64,000 bases of DNA from Verrucomicrobiota bacterium (GTDB taxonomy: Bacteria > Verrucomicrobiota > Verrucomicrobiia > Opitutales > Opitutaceae), in the NCBI GenBank assembly GCA_016222805.1, contig JACRQG010000030.1, positions 174,688 through 238,687 of the forward strand. The letters are read 5' to 3'. The notes under the pieces are model-generated. The model was not told the origin of the DNA. It saw only the letters and a program-made list of their open reading frames with translations, and made no database searches. Numbering within the stretch: position 1 is the first letter of the stretch; every line of letters begins with the position of its first letter. Made by a program: the position numbers and the translations under genes. Positions 28,901-39,400 of the stretch are shown piece after piece.

Positions 28901-29233
28901 ACCTACGTCGACACCGGCACGGCCACGACCCAGGAAATCTACGAAGTCCTAGGCAAGCCGGAGTACATCTCCACCTACGTCGACTCCGGGGGCGTACGTC
29001 GCTACCGCTACCTCGTGTCCGCCTACGTCGTGCACAATGCCTATCTCAGCTACTCGATCCCACGCGCCCGGGGGAAGGAAAGCTGGCTGAGCGACCTCTC
29101 GCTGCGGCTCGGCGCGAACAACCTCTTCGACAATGAACCGCCGCTGGCCGATGAGGACACCGGCTACCGCCGCGGCGCCGGCACCAGTGCGAAGGGACGG
29201 ACGTATTACGCGCAGATTTCGAAGCGGTTCTGA
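25901..29233 (+). CDS. TonB-dependent receptor 2
   Basis: A 1110-residue outer-membrane receptor. ATG 25901 gives a basic start and a signal peptide ending near SLARAQ. A TonB-box-like segment and plug follow: EAFTVTGSNIRRLDEE, then NLRGIGSGNTLVLLNGRR and RVEVLRDGASAIYGTDAAAG. The barrel is long and ends in YYAQISKRF with the C-terminal phenylalanine needed for assembly. The GSNIRR start is typical of the receptor class common in Xanthomonadaceae, Caulobacteria and Verrucomicrobia linked to oligosaccharide or peptide uptake. It is monocistronic, convergent with purA, with a palindromic hairpin between them. Confidence 0.92.
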   Translation: MTTTTLKNVRRLPILVVLVLTAAGSLARAQVAPAPALPAEEEKKRDTVLMEAFTVTGSNIRRLDEEKTLPVTVLTMEDLDLRAAATAADLFETLSIGGPITLDEGNTLGADARGDNVAINLRGIGSGNTLVLLNGRRLPRHPVSMSEGSVPSLSYNINNLPTAAIGRVEVLRDGASAIYGTDAAAGVVNSITRSRFDGLSVRARGSVTQHGGGNDWNVEVTEGRNFNGGKSNLLMTLDYYHRDHLWLAQRKFSRNQDIRVTRNVPPPWDGVPITDTAGVVSRDNDFDNRLSTDSSYYGGFVRGVYDNTGSFVGARPTGNRGIITTSGSTSATMATNGTFYLIPLVDGSIGFRQTLPSHNIDDFTVNWYLNPNLDRPILPKSDRASFTAMLRHRLQDNLEVFAEALGYRALSFTGRYPTSFDVATDHNIYVSADNPFNPFGTRFYHPTGAPNADGTPRLVGEPAQVSFLSGVGVIPRDFKPRRIIVHSEAYRFVAGLRGKLRHDWEWESGVLYGRSKTRDEEEYAVRESRLRAALTTSDPAKAFNPFNYTFKLVAQPGNTTNPYLLMVDKPYSNPEALTNSLYDNFVREGRTQLASWDLRLNGTVFDRFWGGPIGVALGGEFRWEDYRDYRPPYAGRNPANAPWNGNPNDPTNLFYGPNENDFLALSPNVNLYSSRTVASAFGELLLPFIGRANRMRYARSLELSLAGRAERFSDFGRTAKPKLGLNFRPNEWIFVRASTAGSFRAPNLVQNNPTPLQRSGDTYNDIYRSEVTGLNRDSSAVPVIFRQGNSSLKPENSKSFTGGVAISAPFYRGLTVTVDYWRIDQRDVISAATIASQLTYDEELLDGATQKALAAGTPLDRIDLGSGTEAYVGNPKVKRDAVTPADTAAFNTFNAGRPASQQRAPVGQVKSVVTDYVNLAGREVEGLDFGLELRLPKTRLGQGTIRGDAAYLLKSDTTADPGAPAITNINRDGRTRFRGDIGLTWRTGRWTGGWYTNYYGTYVDTGTATTQEIYEVLGKPEYISTYVDSGGVRRYRYLVSAYVVHNAYLSYSIPRARGKESWLSDLSLRLGANNLFDNEPPLADEDTGYRRGAGTSAKGRTYYAQISKRF

Positions 29234-29273
29234 CCGCGTTTCATTCGTGGCCGCGCGAGAGCGGGGCGCGGCA

Positions 29274-29295
29274 GGCGGGGCGGAGTCGCCCCGCC
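29274..29295. repeat. REP-like hairpin between convergent genes
   Basis: GGCGGGGCG-GAGT-CGCCCCGCC is a perfect nine-pair stem with a four-base loop. The core matches the arms of the inverted repeat at 5675-5750. It lies between convergent receptor 2 and purA and could serve as a bidirectional terminator. Confidence 0.6.
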
Positions 29296-29346
29296 TACAG
29301 CGAGGTTGCCGGCGACTTCGGGCGGGAGGAAGACCCGCGCCGGATC

Positions 29347-30891
29347 TCAACCGATGGCGATCAACTCCGCGGTGGCCGGCACGTCCTTGATGATTTGTGA
29401 CGGCTCGGGGCCGACGCCAAGGTAGCGCAGGTTGGGCAGCTTGCCGGCTGGCGGTCGCGGTCCCCCGGCGTACGCTACGTCCAGGATTCCGCGCATCATC
29501 GCCGCGACATAGCGGCGGGCGTTCGGCGGCAGATCGGCAAAACGGCGGATCTGCGAGATGTCCTCCGCCCATCCCGGATGGCGGGTGTAGACCGGGCGCA
29601 GGGTCCTCCGCACGGCCTCATTGCGAGGCACGTGGACGATGCGGCGGCCCGACGGATCCTCGTACGCCACGCAAATTTGCAGGTCGCCCCGCCATTCGCC
29701 CGAGTGGGAGAGCGCGTCGGACTTGTTGATCATCACGTCCTGGTAGCCGCCATAACGCAGGGCGTCGCCCTTCTCGACCGCGTCGAACCAGCCGACCATC
29801 CGCTGCCGGCCCGTGCTGGTGCCGAACTCGAGTTGCTTCAGCTTCGCCGCGAGCGGGTGCGCATCATCCATCTGGGTGATGAACGTGTGCGTGCCGACCT
29901 TGGTGTCGTAGGCCTTGGCGACGCCGAAGGTGTGGATGCGTTGGACGGGAATCCCCGCGCTTTCGAAGAACTCGGGAGTGAACGTGTGCGACGCGGTGAC
30001 GTTGGGGGAGAAGCCGTGGCGCTTGTCGAGCCAGTAGGCCTGGCCGAATTCGCCGATGACGGTGCGGCCGGCGGCGAGTTCCCCGAGGATCAGCTCGCGG
30101 ACTTCGACGATGTTTCGGGCCAGCGCGGTGCCGGCCGACCAGTAGGTCTCCGTCAACGCTTCGAGGTTGAGGGTGAACGGCGAGGAACCGCGGAAGCGGG
30201 TGAAGTCGAACTCGGACGGCGAAAACACGCCCAACTCGATTGCCTCGGCGTTGGCGCGCAGTTCGGCTGCGGTGAGCTTGTCGAAGAAGGCGGCCCAGGT
30301 GGCCTCGCTGACGCGGCAGACGTGCTGGATGGTCCGGCAGGCCCGGTCCGCACGTTGCGCGAGCTTCCGCGCAAAGTAGTTCGGCCCGGCGAGGAAATCG
30401 GAGAAGGTGATCTGCTGCTGTCCGACCTCGTCGAGGTACGCGGGGGTGATGCCGCGGCCCGTGGAGCCGCGGGGCTCGTCGGCCAGGACGTGGACACGGT
30501 AGTCTTCCCAGGCGAGGTCGAGCAGCCGGTGGGTGAGATCGGAAACCAGGGTGCGCTCGTCGATGCGCAGGCGGGACAGGACGGCGTAGCCTTTTCGCTC
30601 CAGGGGCCGCGTTTCCCACCAGATCTTGCGGGGATCGGCGACGACTCCGCTGCCGATGCAGAGGTGGGCGGCATCCCCGACGACCACGCCGGCCGGAAGG
30701 AGGTTCAGCTTGATGCCCCCGGCGGTGTGCCCGGAATTGGCGCCGCCGTTGACCTTGAGCACGACCGAGACGGGGTGGGCGGTGCCGCGCAGTTCATCCG
30801 CGACTTCGGGGATGAGACGACCTTTGCCTTCATCGCCGAACGAGATGCCGACGTCGGCGATCAACTGGCTGGAGAACGGGAGCAGGGACAT
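29347..30891 (-). CDS. purA: Divergent, enlarged adenylosuccinate synthetase
   Basis: PurA joins IMP and aspartate with GTP hydrolysis in AMP synthesis. Family motifs appear in order: [10 protein letters not shown] (catalytic Asp), [12 protein letters not shown] (catalytic His), [52 protein letters not shown] and [18 protein letters not shown]. At 514 residues it is about 80 longer than the usual 430, and many consensus positions differ (SFGDEGKG for QWGDEGKG; no TKLD near the GTP site but INKSD). It is a diverged PurA lineage or a paralogue with altered substrate; the retained catalytic pair favours a real synthetase. It lies 106 bases downstream of the ThuA-ankyrin gene. Confidence 0.82.
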   Translation of the reverse strand: MSLLPFSSQLIADVGISFGDEGKGRLIPEVADELRGTAHPVSVVLKVNGGANSGHTAGGIKLNLLPAGVVVGDAAHLCIGSGVVADPRKIWWETRPLERKGYAVLSRLRIDERTLVSDLTHRLLDLAWEDYRVHVLADEPRGSTGRGITPAYLDEVGQQQITFSDFLAGPNYFARKLAQRADRACRTIQHVCRVSEATWAAFFDKLTAAELRANAEAIELGVFSPSEFDFTRFRGSSPFTLNLEALTETYWSAGTALARNIVEVRELILGELAAGRTVIGEFGQAYWLDKRHGFSPNVTASHTFTPEFFESAGIPVQRIHTFGVAKAYDTKVGTHTFITQMDDAHPLAAKLKQLEFGTSTGRQRMVGWFDAVEKGDALRYGGYQDVMINKSDALSHSGEWRGDLQICVAYEDPSGRRIVHVPRNEAVRRTLRPVYTRHPGWAEDISQIRRFADLPPNARRYVAAMMRGILDVAYAGGPRPPAGKLPNLRYLGVGPEPSQIIKDVPATAELIAIG

Positions 30892-30997
30892 GGTTGCTTA
30901 ATCGGCAACCGAGCTCGTGAAAAACCCTGTTGCCGCGAAGGGAAAACGCGGTCCCGGGGGCGAGGGCAACAGAAAAGCGCGACGCCGGCAGCGTCGG

Positions 30998-32404
30998 CTA
31001 CTTCTTCACCGTGGTGAGCGGGGTGAGAATCGCGATGGCCGCCTCGTTCTTGAACTCGCGCGCGATGTCCAATGCCGTGACCCCGAGCTTGGAGACGATG
31101 TTGGGGTTGACCCCGGCCTTGAGGAAGAGCTGCACCATCTCCGCGCTGCCGCTGGCGGCCGCCTCGTGCAAGGGGGTGCCTCCGCGCTCGCTCACGGTCT
31201 TGGGGTCGGCCCCGCCGTCCAGCAGCGCGCGGGCGACCGCGACGCGATCCTTGGCCGCCGCGTGGTGCAGCGGGGTCCAGCCCATCTTGTCGAGTTGGTT
31301 GGGCTTCGCCTTGCGGGCCATGAGCGCCTGCACGAGGGCGACGTTGCCGCGTTCCACGGCGAGGTGCAGGGGCGTGCGGGAGCTGCGGTCCGGGGTGTCG
31401 GGGCTAGCGCCCGAGTCGAGGAGAAAGAGGGCAATTTCGTTGCGGTTCCGGAGGATTGCCTGGTGGAGCGGCGCCAGACCGGCGTCCTTGCCGGTGCGGG
31501 CGGACGCGGGCTGCAGGTTCACGTGCAACTTCACATCCGCGAGATCACCGCGTGCAATCGCCTCGTCGATGCTGGGGTACTTGGGCATCGCGGCCACTTC
31601 GGAACTGACGCCGGAGACCGGCACGGCGACGGAGGCGGTCCAGAGGAGGGCGTTGAGGACTAGTTTGCGGAAGTTCATGTCGGACCAGTTACGATGAAAG
31701 TGCCCGCCGGTGAATCCAAATGTGCGAACACCGGCTCCTTCGTAGACCCAGCCGAGGATCTGCGGCTCGCTGCGCGCCACGGCGGCACGGACCGCGGGGT
31801 TGCCGGAGCGCGGCCCGTCCTGTCCCAGGGTATCCGGCGGCGGCACGGCGAGGAGGACGGGAGTGATGCCGGGGCGGAAGCGGAGATGGTAGTACCACTC
31901 GTCCTCCATGGTGAAGGGGCCCACGCCGCGCGTGACTTCGTGCGTGGGAAGAGTCGGCTCTCGCACGGTCCAGAGCGGATTGACCGACCAGTCGGTTTCA
32001 AACCGGCCCCCGATGGTTTCGAGGAGATAATCCGCCAGATCGCCGGGCGAGGGCTCGACCGCAAAGTGCAGGACGGCGAGTCCGCGGCCGGTCCCCGTGT
32101 GTCGTCGCAGCGCCGCCACGTGGCCATTGGCGACGTGCCGATCGAGTCCATCGGAGTAGAGGACAAGGGCGGTGGCGCGGTCGAGTTGCGCCGCCTCGGG
32201 CCAGCCGAGGCTGACCTCGGCCCGCACCGGCAGTTCGGCGCGGTTCAGGGCGCCAGCCAGCAACCGGCAGCCATCCGGGAAACGGTGTTCGCCCGGGCCG
32301 TGGCTCGGATCTCCCGAGATGAAGAGAATCGTGGCCGGTGCCGTCGCGGCGGCGAGGCCGACGGCGGACAGACCAAACAGGAGGGCGAGGACGAGGGCTC
32401 GCAT
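30998..32404 (-). CDS. ThuA-like protein fused to ankyrin repeats
   Basis: 468 residues with a signal peptide (about 1-21). Residues about 24-235 form a ThuA-like (class I glutamine amidotransferase-like) domain: TILFISGDPSHGPGEHRFPD, LVLYSDGLDRH, PTLPTHEVTRGVGPF and a late GFTGGHFHRNW. From about residue 270 six ankyrin repeats follow (APLHQAI, TPLHLAV, TPLHHAA, TPLHEAA units). ThuA proteins are linked to disaccharide catabolism, and in Verrucomicrobia and Planctomycetes they often accompany Gfo/Idh and DUF1080 genes. The fusion to ankyrins suggests a periplasmic scaffold or partner-binding role, which is inference. Confidence 0.8.
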   Translation of the reverse strand: MRALVLALLFGLSAVGLAAATAPATILFISGDPSHGPGEHRFPDGCRLLAGALNRAELPVRAEVSLGWPEAAQLDRATALVLYSDGLDRHVANGHVAALRRHTGTGRGLAVLHFAVEPSPGDLADYLLETIGGRFETDWSVNPLWTVREPTLPTHEVTRGVGPFTMEDEWYYHLRFRPGITPVLLAVPPPDTLGQDGPRSGNPAVRAAVARSEPQILGWVYEGAGVRTFGFTGGHFHRNWSDMNFRKLVLNALLWTASVAVPVSGVSSEVAAMPKYPSIDEAIARGDLADVKLHVNLQPASARTGKDAGLAPLHQAILRNRNEIALFLLDSGASPDTPDRSSRTPLHLAVERGNVALVQALMARKAKPNQLDKMGWTPLHHAAAKDRVAVARALLDGGADPKTVSERGGTPLHEAAASGSAEMVQLFLKAGVNPNIVSKLGVTALDIAREFKNEAAIAILTPLTTVKK

Positions 32405-32520
32405 CCGGGGCGGCGGGCAAGCGACGCGCAGACATCCGCCGGGCCGGCGGGAGGGCAGGGCGGGGGATTCCCCGCCTGGAATTCCCCCGCTTCCCGGCGG
32501 GTGGCGGCGCCTCGGGGAGG

Positions 32521-33366
32521 TCAGCGCAGGGTTTTTTTCAGGAAGGCGAGGCCCTTGACAGCGATGTCGTTCCGCTTCGGCTCGATCTTGCGCCAGATCG
32601 CGGCGGCGCGGGCGATCACCTTCACGTCGGTGGTGAACGACTCGATCACGACATCGCCCTGGTAGCCGACCTTCTTCAGGGCTTTGGCGATCTCCTTCCA
32701 GGCAATGTGGTCGCCGCCGGGCGTTCCGCGGTCGCTGCCGCAGGCGTGGAAGTGGCCCAGGCGCTTGCCGGCCTTCAGGATCGCGGCGGCCTGGTTCTTT
32801 TCCTCGATGTTCATGTGGAACGTGTCGAGGTGCAGCTTCACGGCCTTCGAACCCACCGCCTTGACCAGCTTGAGCCCCTGATCGCAGGTGTTGAGGAAGT
32901 CGGTCTCGAACCGGTTGAGCGGCTCGATGCAGATTTCGACGCCCTTCGCCTCGGCGTGCGCTGCGAGGACCTTGAGGTTCTTCACCACCAGATCCCATTC
33001 CACCTTCTGCTGGGCGGGTTCGACCGCATCGGCCTTGCCCACCACCGAATACACGGGGCCAATCAGGCGGGGGCAGCCCATCGCGGCAGCCTGGTCGATG
33101 ATGGCCTGGCAGTAGGCCATCGCGGTGGCCTGATCGGCGTCGCTGCCGCGAAAATCGCGGCCCGGTCCCATGCAGGCGCAGACGCTGCCGATGGCGATGC
33201 CCGCCTTGTCCGCGGCGGCCTTCACGGCGGCCGGATCGATGTGGGAGGGATCCTCAATGGGAATCTCGACGGTATCAAAGCCCCACTTCTTGAAGGTCTT
33301 GAAGAGGCTGACGCTTTCGGTGGTGAACGGCGACGTGAACAGGAACGAGTTGATGCCAAATCTCAT
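32521..33366 (-). CDS. Sugar epimerase/isomerase of the D-tagatose/psicose 3-epimerase type
   Basis: A 281-residue TIM-barrel (AP endonuclease 2 superfamily). It starts at MRFGINSFLFTSPF. The metal-binding set is recognisable: Glu148 in CIEPLNRFETD, Asp in HLDTFHMNIEE, His in GHFHACGSDRG and Glu in VVIESF. These four ligands and the RGTPG loop are typical of ketohexose C3-epimerases. It lies in a minus-strand series with an esterase, DUF1501 and DUF1553 proteins and faces a GH2 gene, so it probably feeds unusual sugars into central metabolism. Exact substrate unknown. Confidence 0.85.
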   Translation of the reverse strand: MRFGINSFLFTSPFTTESVSLFKTFKKWGFDTVEIPIEDPSHIDPAAVKAAADKAGIAIGSVCACMGPGRDFRGSDADQATAMAYCQAIIDQAAAMGCPRLIGPVYSVVGKADAVEPAQQKVEWDLVVKNLKVLAAHAEAKGVEICIEPLNRFETDFLNTCDQGLKLVKAVGSKAVKLHLDTFHMNIEEKNQAAAILKAGKRLGHFHACGSDRGTPGGDHIAWKEIAKALKKVGYQGDVVIESFTTDVKVIARAAAIWRKIEPKRNDIAVKGLAFLKKTLR

Positions 33367-33505
33367 GGGGACGGAGTTGCAGGTTGGAGGTTGAGGAAGG
33401 GGACGAACGCGGAAAAGCCGGAGCGGATCCAAACCGTGGCCGCGGGCGCAGTGCAAGACTGCGGATGACGACGCCGCGGTCGTTCGTGCGCGCGGGCCGC
33501 GCGGA

Positions 33506-34813
33506 TCACTTCATCGCGGCGAAGTGCCGCTTGACGGCCGCGCGCATGGCCGCGGTGGCTTCGGGGGTGTTGGTATGGCCGGCGAAGACGTCGTGGTGGA
33601 TCTCCTTGCGGGTCTTCAGGGCGTTGTAGGCGGCGTAGACCGTCGACGGCGGACAGTTGGTGTCGATGAAGCCGACCGTGAACAACCCGGGATCCTTCGT
33701 GCGGGCGGCAAAGTTGACCGCGTCGTAGTATCGCACGGCGGCGACCACTTCCGGGGCGGGATTGGCGTCGCCGGTGGCGATGAACTTGGGCCAGCCGGAA
33801 ATCCGGCGGGCGAGGAATCCCGTGTGATCGCACATGGCCGGCACTCCGGCGACGAAGAAGGAGACCCGCGCGTCGAGGCCGGCCGCAGCGATCGCCTGCG
33901 CCCCGCCCTGGCTGGAGCCGGAAACCACGAGGGTCCGGCCATCCCATTCGGGCTGCTGGGCCAGGAAGTCGATCGCGCGGATCAGGCGGAGGAACATGCC
34001 CAGGAAATAGACGGTGTCGCGGGATTCCTTGCCGGCGGAGCGGTAGTTTTTGAGCTCACCATTCGCGAGGGCCTCGTAAAAGGAGGCGGGCTGGCCGTTG
34101 GGCAGACCGTGGGCGTTGATGTCGAGCGCGAGAGCGCCCTCGCCCGCCCAGCCGACGGCGGTGGACAGACCGGCGCTGCGCACCCCGGCGCCGTGCACCG
34201 TAAGAATGGCGGGCAGGCTCTTCACCTTGGCCCCACTCGGGCGGGCGTAGTAGCCGGACACCGGTGAACCCACGCCGTCGACCTGGAGATCGAAGGCCTC
34301 GACCCGGTCGCGCCCGGACTTGACCGGCGTGAGCCGCGGGCGGACCGGCACGGCGGCCAGGCGCTTCTTCTGGGCGTCCCAGAACGCCGCGAAGTCAGCC
34401 GGCGCGGGCTGGCTCGGCTCAATCTCGCGCGGAGAAACCGCGGCGCCCCCCAGGGCGTTGAGCTTCTTGTCGCCGACGGCATAGGTGATCCGGCACTGCA
34501 CGAAGCCCGGCTCGTCGAGCGTGCCGGTGACGAGCGCGCGGCCTTGCTCCAGGCGCGCCCGTCCGGTGCGGAAGGGAGGGAGGCCATCCTTGGTGAGCGC
34601 CCAGTCCACCTCGGCCGGTGCCGGCGTCGTGGCCCCTGGGTTGGCCTTGATCACGAAGGTGAGGGTCTCCCCCTTGCGGTAGACGGCGCCCGCCCGCTCG
34701 GCGGCGACACTGAGGGGATCCGGCGCCTTGGCGGCGGCCTTCTCGGCTGCGAGGGCCAGGGGGGATGCGGAAAGCAGGGCGGCACCGAGTGCGAAGAGGA
34801 GGAGTCTTTTCAT
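33506..34813 (-). CDS. Secreted acetylxylan esterase-like alpha/beta hydrolase
   Basis: 435 residues with a signal peptide (MKRLLLFALGAALL, cleavage near ALAAEK). An N-terminal beta-sandwich (about 25-140) precedes an alpha/beta hydrolase domain of the carbohydrate esterase 7/AXE1 type. The nucleophile elbow is GSSQGG, with acid and base in GFIDTNCPPS and AGHTNTPEA. Family members remove acetyl groups from xylooligosaccharides and other substrates. The context (GH2, sugar epimerase) supports deacetylation of plant or algal glycans in the periplasm. Confidence 0.85.
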   Translation of the reverse strand: MKRLLLFALGAALLSASPLALAAEKAAAKAPDPLSVAAERAGAVYRKGETLTFVIKANPGATTPAPAEVDWALTKDGLPPFRTGRARLEQGRALVTGTLDEPGFVQCRITYAVGDKKLNALGGAAVSPREIEPSQPAPADFAAFWDAQKKRLAAVPVRPRLTPVKSGRDRVEAFDLQVDGVGSPVSGYYARPSGAKVKSLPAILTVHGAGVRSAGLSTAVGWAGEGALALDINAHGLPNGQPASFYEALANGELKNYRSAGKESRDTVYFLGMFLRLIRAIDFLAQQPEWDGRTLVVSGSSQGGAQAIAAAGLDARVSFFVAGVPAMCDHTGFLARRISGWPKFIATGDANPAPEVVAAVRYYDAVNFAARTKDPGLFTVGFIDTNCPPSTVYAAYNALKTRKEIHHDVFAGHTNTPEATAAMRAAVKRHFAAMK

Positions 34814-34918
34814 CGGGAGGCGGTCAGCGTGGCGGCACGGATGGCGGGGCGCGAGACAAGAACCGGCCGGGCCCGATGCGCGGCGGTGACCAAGGGATCG
34901 CGGGCCGCGCGGGCGCAA

Positions 34919-36397
34919 TCAGGCCAGGAGGCTGGAGACGACACCGGCGGGCTCCACCCCGGTGAGGCGCATGTCGAGGCCCTGCGACTTGTAGGTGAAC
35001 TTCAGGTGGTCGATGCCGAGGCAATGCAGCAGGGTGGCGTTGAGATCGTGCAGGCTCACCGGATCGCGCACGATGTTGTAGGAAAAGTCGTCGGTTTCGC
35101 CGTACACGACTCCGCCCTTCACGCCGCCGCCCGCCAGCCACACCGTGAAGCAGCGCGGGTGGTGATCGCGGCCGTAGTTCGTGCGGGTGAGCGTGCCCTG
35201 GCTGTACACCGTGCGGCCGAACTCGCCGGCCCAGACCACGAGCGTGTCGTCGAGGAGGCCGCGTTGCTTGAGATCGGTGATGAGGCCGTAGCAGGCCTGA
35301 TCGGTATCCTGGCACTGGATGCGCAGGTGCTCCGGCAGCGTGCCGTGCTGATCCCAGCCGCGATGCAGGATCTGCACGCAGCGGACGTTGCGCTCCGCCA
35401 GGCGGCGGGCGAGCAGGCAGCTGGCGGCGAACGACCCCGGCTCCTTCACCGCCGGGCCGTAGAGATCGAGGGTGGCGGGCGACTCGCCGCTGATGTCGGT
35501 GAGCTCCGGCACGCTGGTCTGCATCCGAAACGCCATTTCGTACTGGGCGATGCGCGTCAGCGTCTCGGGGTCGCCGTAGCGGGCGTGGTTGAGCTGGTTG
35601 AACTGTCCCAGCGCATCGAGCATCGACCGGCGGGTCGCGGCGTCGACCCCGTGGGGGTTCTCCAGGAACAGGACGGGGTCGCCCTGGGCGCGCAGGGCCA
35701 CCCCGGTGTGCTTCGTCGGCAGGAAGCCGCTGCTCCACATCCGGGTGAACAGCGCCTGCGCCGCGACCTTGGGGGAGAACTTCGGGGTGAGGACGACAAA
35801 GGCGGGCAGGTCGTTGTTCTCGCTGCCGAGGCCGTAGGAGAGCCACGAACCGAGGCTCGCCTTCCCCGGAATCTCGCTGCCGGTCATGAGAAACGTGCAC
35901 GCGGGATCGTGGTTGATGGCGTTGGTGTGCACGCTCCGCACGATGGCGAGCTCGTCGACCACCTTCGCGGTCCAGGGCAGGAGCTCGCTGACCCAGGCGC
36001 CACTCTGGCCGTGCTGCGCAAACTGGAAGATCGACGGGGCGACCGGAAAGCGGCTCTGGCCGCTGGTCATGGTGGTGATCCGCTGGCCCATCCGGATCGA
36101 GGCGGGCAGTTCGACGTCGAAGTGTGCCTGCAGGCCGGGCTTGTAGTCGAACGTGTCGAGCTGCGACGGGCCTCCGTTCATGTGCAGGTAGATGATCCGC
36201 CGGGCGCGGGGCGCGAAGTGCGGAAAGCCGGCCAGCGGGGGATGCACGCGTTCCCCTCCGGGGAGCGCCGGCGTCCCCGGGGCGGCCCCCAGGCGGGGCG
36301 CCAGCCAGTGGAGGGCGACGCCGCCGAGCGCGAGGCCGGCTCCGGAAAAGAACTGCCGGCGGGTCAGGTGGTTGAGGTAGTCGCGGGCGGGCTGCAT
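34919..36397 (-). CDS. DUF1501 protein, sulfatase-like fold
   Basis: 492 residues. It begins with a Tat-like segment ([16 protein letters not shown]) and has the DUF1501 signatures [32 protein letters not shown] spacing in RGWDQHG, and [13 protein letters not shown]. These proteins are related to alkaline phosphatase/sulfatase enzymes and are abundant in Planctomycetes and Verrucomicrobia; their biochemical role is unproven. The gene starts three bases after the stop of the DUF1553 gene, the standard pairing for these families, which implies a two-protein complex. Confidence 0.9.
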   Translation of the reverse strand: MQPARDYLNHLTRRQFFSGAGLALGGVALHWLAPRLGAAPGTPALPGGERVHPPLAGFPHFAPRARRIIYLHMNGGPSQLDTFDYKPGLQAHFDVELPASIRMGQRITTMTSGQSRFPVAPSIFQFAQHGQSGAWVSELLPWTAKVVDELAIVRSVHTNAINHDPACTFLMTGSEIPGKASLGSWLSYGLGSENNDLPAFVVLTPKFSPKVAAQALFTRMWSSGFLPTKHTGVALRAQGDPVLFLENPHGVDAATRRSMLDALGQFNQLNHARYGDPETLTRIAQYEMAFRMQTSVPELTDISGESPATLDLYGPAVKEPGSFAASCLLARRLAERNVRCVQILHRGWDQHGTLPEHLRIQCQDTDQACYGLITDLKQRGLLDDTLVVWAGEFGRTVYSQGTLTRTNYGRDHHPRCFTVWLAGGGVKGGVVYGETDDFSYNIVRDPVSLHDLNATLLHCLGIDHLKFTYKSQGLDMRLTGVEPAGVVSSLLA

Positions 36398-36400
36398 GGG

Positions 36401-39400
36401 TCAGTTGCGCACGATGGCCTCGTCGAGGTTGAGGAGCAGGTTGGCGATCATGGTCCAGGCCGCGAACTCCGGCACGGGCAGCTGGCGGGAGTAGGGCGAT
36501 TCGCCGTTCGCGAGCACGCGGCTGGCGGCCTCCGGGTTTTTCTGAAAATGGGCGCGATGCCCGGCGATGGTCGCCGCGAGGAGGTTGGCTTCGGCCGCGG
36601 TGGGTGGTCGGGCCGTGACCGTGCGGAAGGCGGTCGCGAGCCGGTCGGCGTCGGTCTGGACGGGTTGGAGCAGGCGCTCGGCGAAGGCCCGCGCGGCTTC
36701 GAACTGCTGCACGTCGTTCATCAGCGCCAGCGCCTGAAGCGGCGTGTTGGAGCGGGCGCGGCCGACGCAGAAGTTTTCCCGCGACGGTGCGTCGAAGGTG
36801 ACCATCGACGGGGCCGGCGCGGTCCGCTTCCAGAACGTGTAGAGGCTGCGGCGATACAGAGCGGCGCCGTGATCCTGCCGGTAGTCCCGGGTGTTGCTGC
36901 CGCCGAAGGCCACGGGTTCCCAGATGTTGACGGGCTGGTAGGGCAACACCGGCGCTCCGCCGAGCTGTGGCACAAGCAGGCCGCCAACGGCCAGGGCCTG
37001 GTCGCGGAGCACCTCGGCGTCGAGCCGCAGGCGCGGGGCCCGGGCGAGCAGCTTGTTTTCCGGGTCGAGTTCCAGGAGGCGGGGCGTCACCCGCGAGTCC
37101 TGCCGGTAGGTGCGCGAGGTGACGAGCAGGCGGACCAGGGCCTTCACGTCCCAGCCGGTGCGGATGAACTCCGCCGCCAGCCAGTCGAGCAGTGCCGGGT
37201 GGGTCGGTGGCGCTCCCTGGGCTCCGAAGTCGCCCGGGGTGCGGACGAGACCGGCGCCGAAGAGCTGCTGCCAGAAACGGTTGACGCTGACGCGGGCGGT
37301 GAGCGGGTGTTCCGGCGCGACCAGCCACCGGGCGAGATCCAGCCGGTCGGGCCGGGCTCCGCGTGCGCGCAGGGGCGGCAGGAAGGTCGGCGTGGCCGGA
37401 GAAACCTCCTCGCCCGGCTTGTCGTACTGCCCGCGCAGCATGACATGCGCCGGCCGGGCCACCGGAAGTTCCCGCGAAATCGGGGAGAGCGGGAGGGTCT
37501 GTTCGTAGTGCACCTGCTCGGCGATGACGCGGCGGGCGGCGTGGACCTCCGGCTCGAGCGGCCCGCGCAACGGCCCGTAGATGTAGTCGCGGTGGAAGCG
37601 ATCGAGGGCCTGTTTCTCCTCCTCGACCTGCTGGGTGCCGGAGAGACCGACGAGGAAGTTGATGTCGTGCCGGAGCGTGAGGGTGGAGAACGCCCGGGCG
37701 CCGGTGCGCAGGCCGCTGACCCACGCCTCCTTGGCGATCAGGGGATCCTGTGCGGCATTCGGGCTCGTGATCACCGCGCCGAGGCGATCCCACCACGCCC
37801 CGCCGCCGCGCTGGAGAAGGCGGAGGCCGGTGAAGGTCTTGCCCTCGTGAATCTCGGATTCGCAGGCCGTCAATTCGAGCCGCGTGTAGGTGCCCGCCGG
37901 TGGCAGGGGGCCGACGACCAGGGTGTCGCGCCCCGGTTCGGAAGGGAAGGCGTTCGCGTCGCCCCAGATCATCCGCCGGGGTTTGACGTCGCTGAGAAAC
38001 TCGATCGCCACGGCACGCGGCGGGTTGGCGGGGTCTGGATGGAGGTGAACGAAGGCGCGGACCTCGCCCCGGACGGTGAGGGTCACGTCTCCCGCGGTGA
38101 ACGCCACTTCGCGCGCGACCTCACCTTCGAGCCGCAGGGCGCGCCGGCCGCCCGCCACCGGAACCCCCGGGCCCTCGCGCCACGCCCCCGGCGGAGGCGG
38201 CGCCAGGATGTTCTCCGGGGTCGGCAGGTCGGAATCCTCGGCCCAGATCACCTCGTACGTGATTGGCTGCCGGCCGGGCTTCGGGAGCTTGAATCCCTCG
38301 GCGACCAGTTGCTCCGTGCGGGCGCGGACCGCGGCCTCGAGGGCCGGGGCCGAGGCGTAGAGCCGATCGATGTGTGCCTGCTTCTCCGCGTCCGGGGCGA
38401 TGACGACGATTGGCGCGGCGATGCGGACGTTGCCGTCCCAGCACCGATCGGCGAGTCCCTTGAAGAAGGCCCCGAGCGCGTAGTAGTCCCGCATCGTGAG
38501 CGGGTCGAACTTGTGGTCGTGGCACGACGCACAGTTGGCGGTGAGGCCGAGCCAGACCGCCGCCGTGGTGTCGACGCGGTCCGCGGTGTTGCGCATTTCG
38601 GCCTCCGCTTCGATGGCGCCGCCTTCGGAGGTGGACAGGTGGTTGCGGTTGTAGCCGGTCGCGACCAGCTGATCGGTGCGCGGGCGGGGCAGAAGGTCGC
38701 CGGCGAGTTGTTCGATCGTGAACTGATCGAACGGCAGGTTGCGATTGAACGCCGCCACGACCCAGTCGCGGTAGGGCCAGATCGTGCGGACGTTGTCGAG
38801 GTGCAGGCCGTGGGTGTCGGCGTAGCGGACGGCGTCGAGCCAGTGTCGCCCAAACTGCTCGCCGTAGCGGGGCGAGGCGAGGAGCCGGTCGACGACCCGC
38901 TCATAGGCTCCGGGAGCCCGGTCGGCGAGGAAGGCGTCGATCTCGGCCGCGGTGGGCGGAAGTCCGGTGAGGTCAAGGGTGAGACGGCGTACGAGAGTCT
39001 CCCGGGGGGCCTCCGGGGAAAGGGCGAGGCCTTCCGTGGCCAGCCGCGCCGCGATGAACCGATCCACCGGGTGGTCGCCGCCGCCGGTTCGCGGCGGATC
39101 CTTCCGGGCGACGGGCTCGAAGGCCCAGTGCCGCTGGTAGGTTGCGCCTTCCTCGATCCAGCGGCGCAAGAGGGCGCGTTGGGAAGGATCGAGCGGGGCC
39201 TGGGGAGAATCCGGCGGCGGCATCACCTCATCCGCATGCGGGCTGATGATTCTCTGCCACAACTCGGAGTCGTCCGGCCGGCCAGGAACGATCGCACGCA
39301 CGCCCTTGCGCTCGGCGGTGGCACTGGCGGCCTCGTCGAGCCGGAGTCCGGCCTTGCGGTGCGCCGCGTCAGGGCCGTGGCAGGCCAGGCAGTGGTTGGC

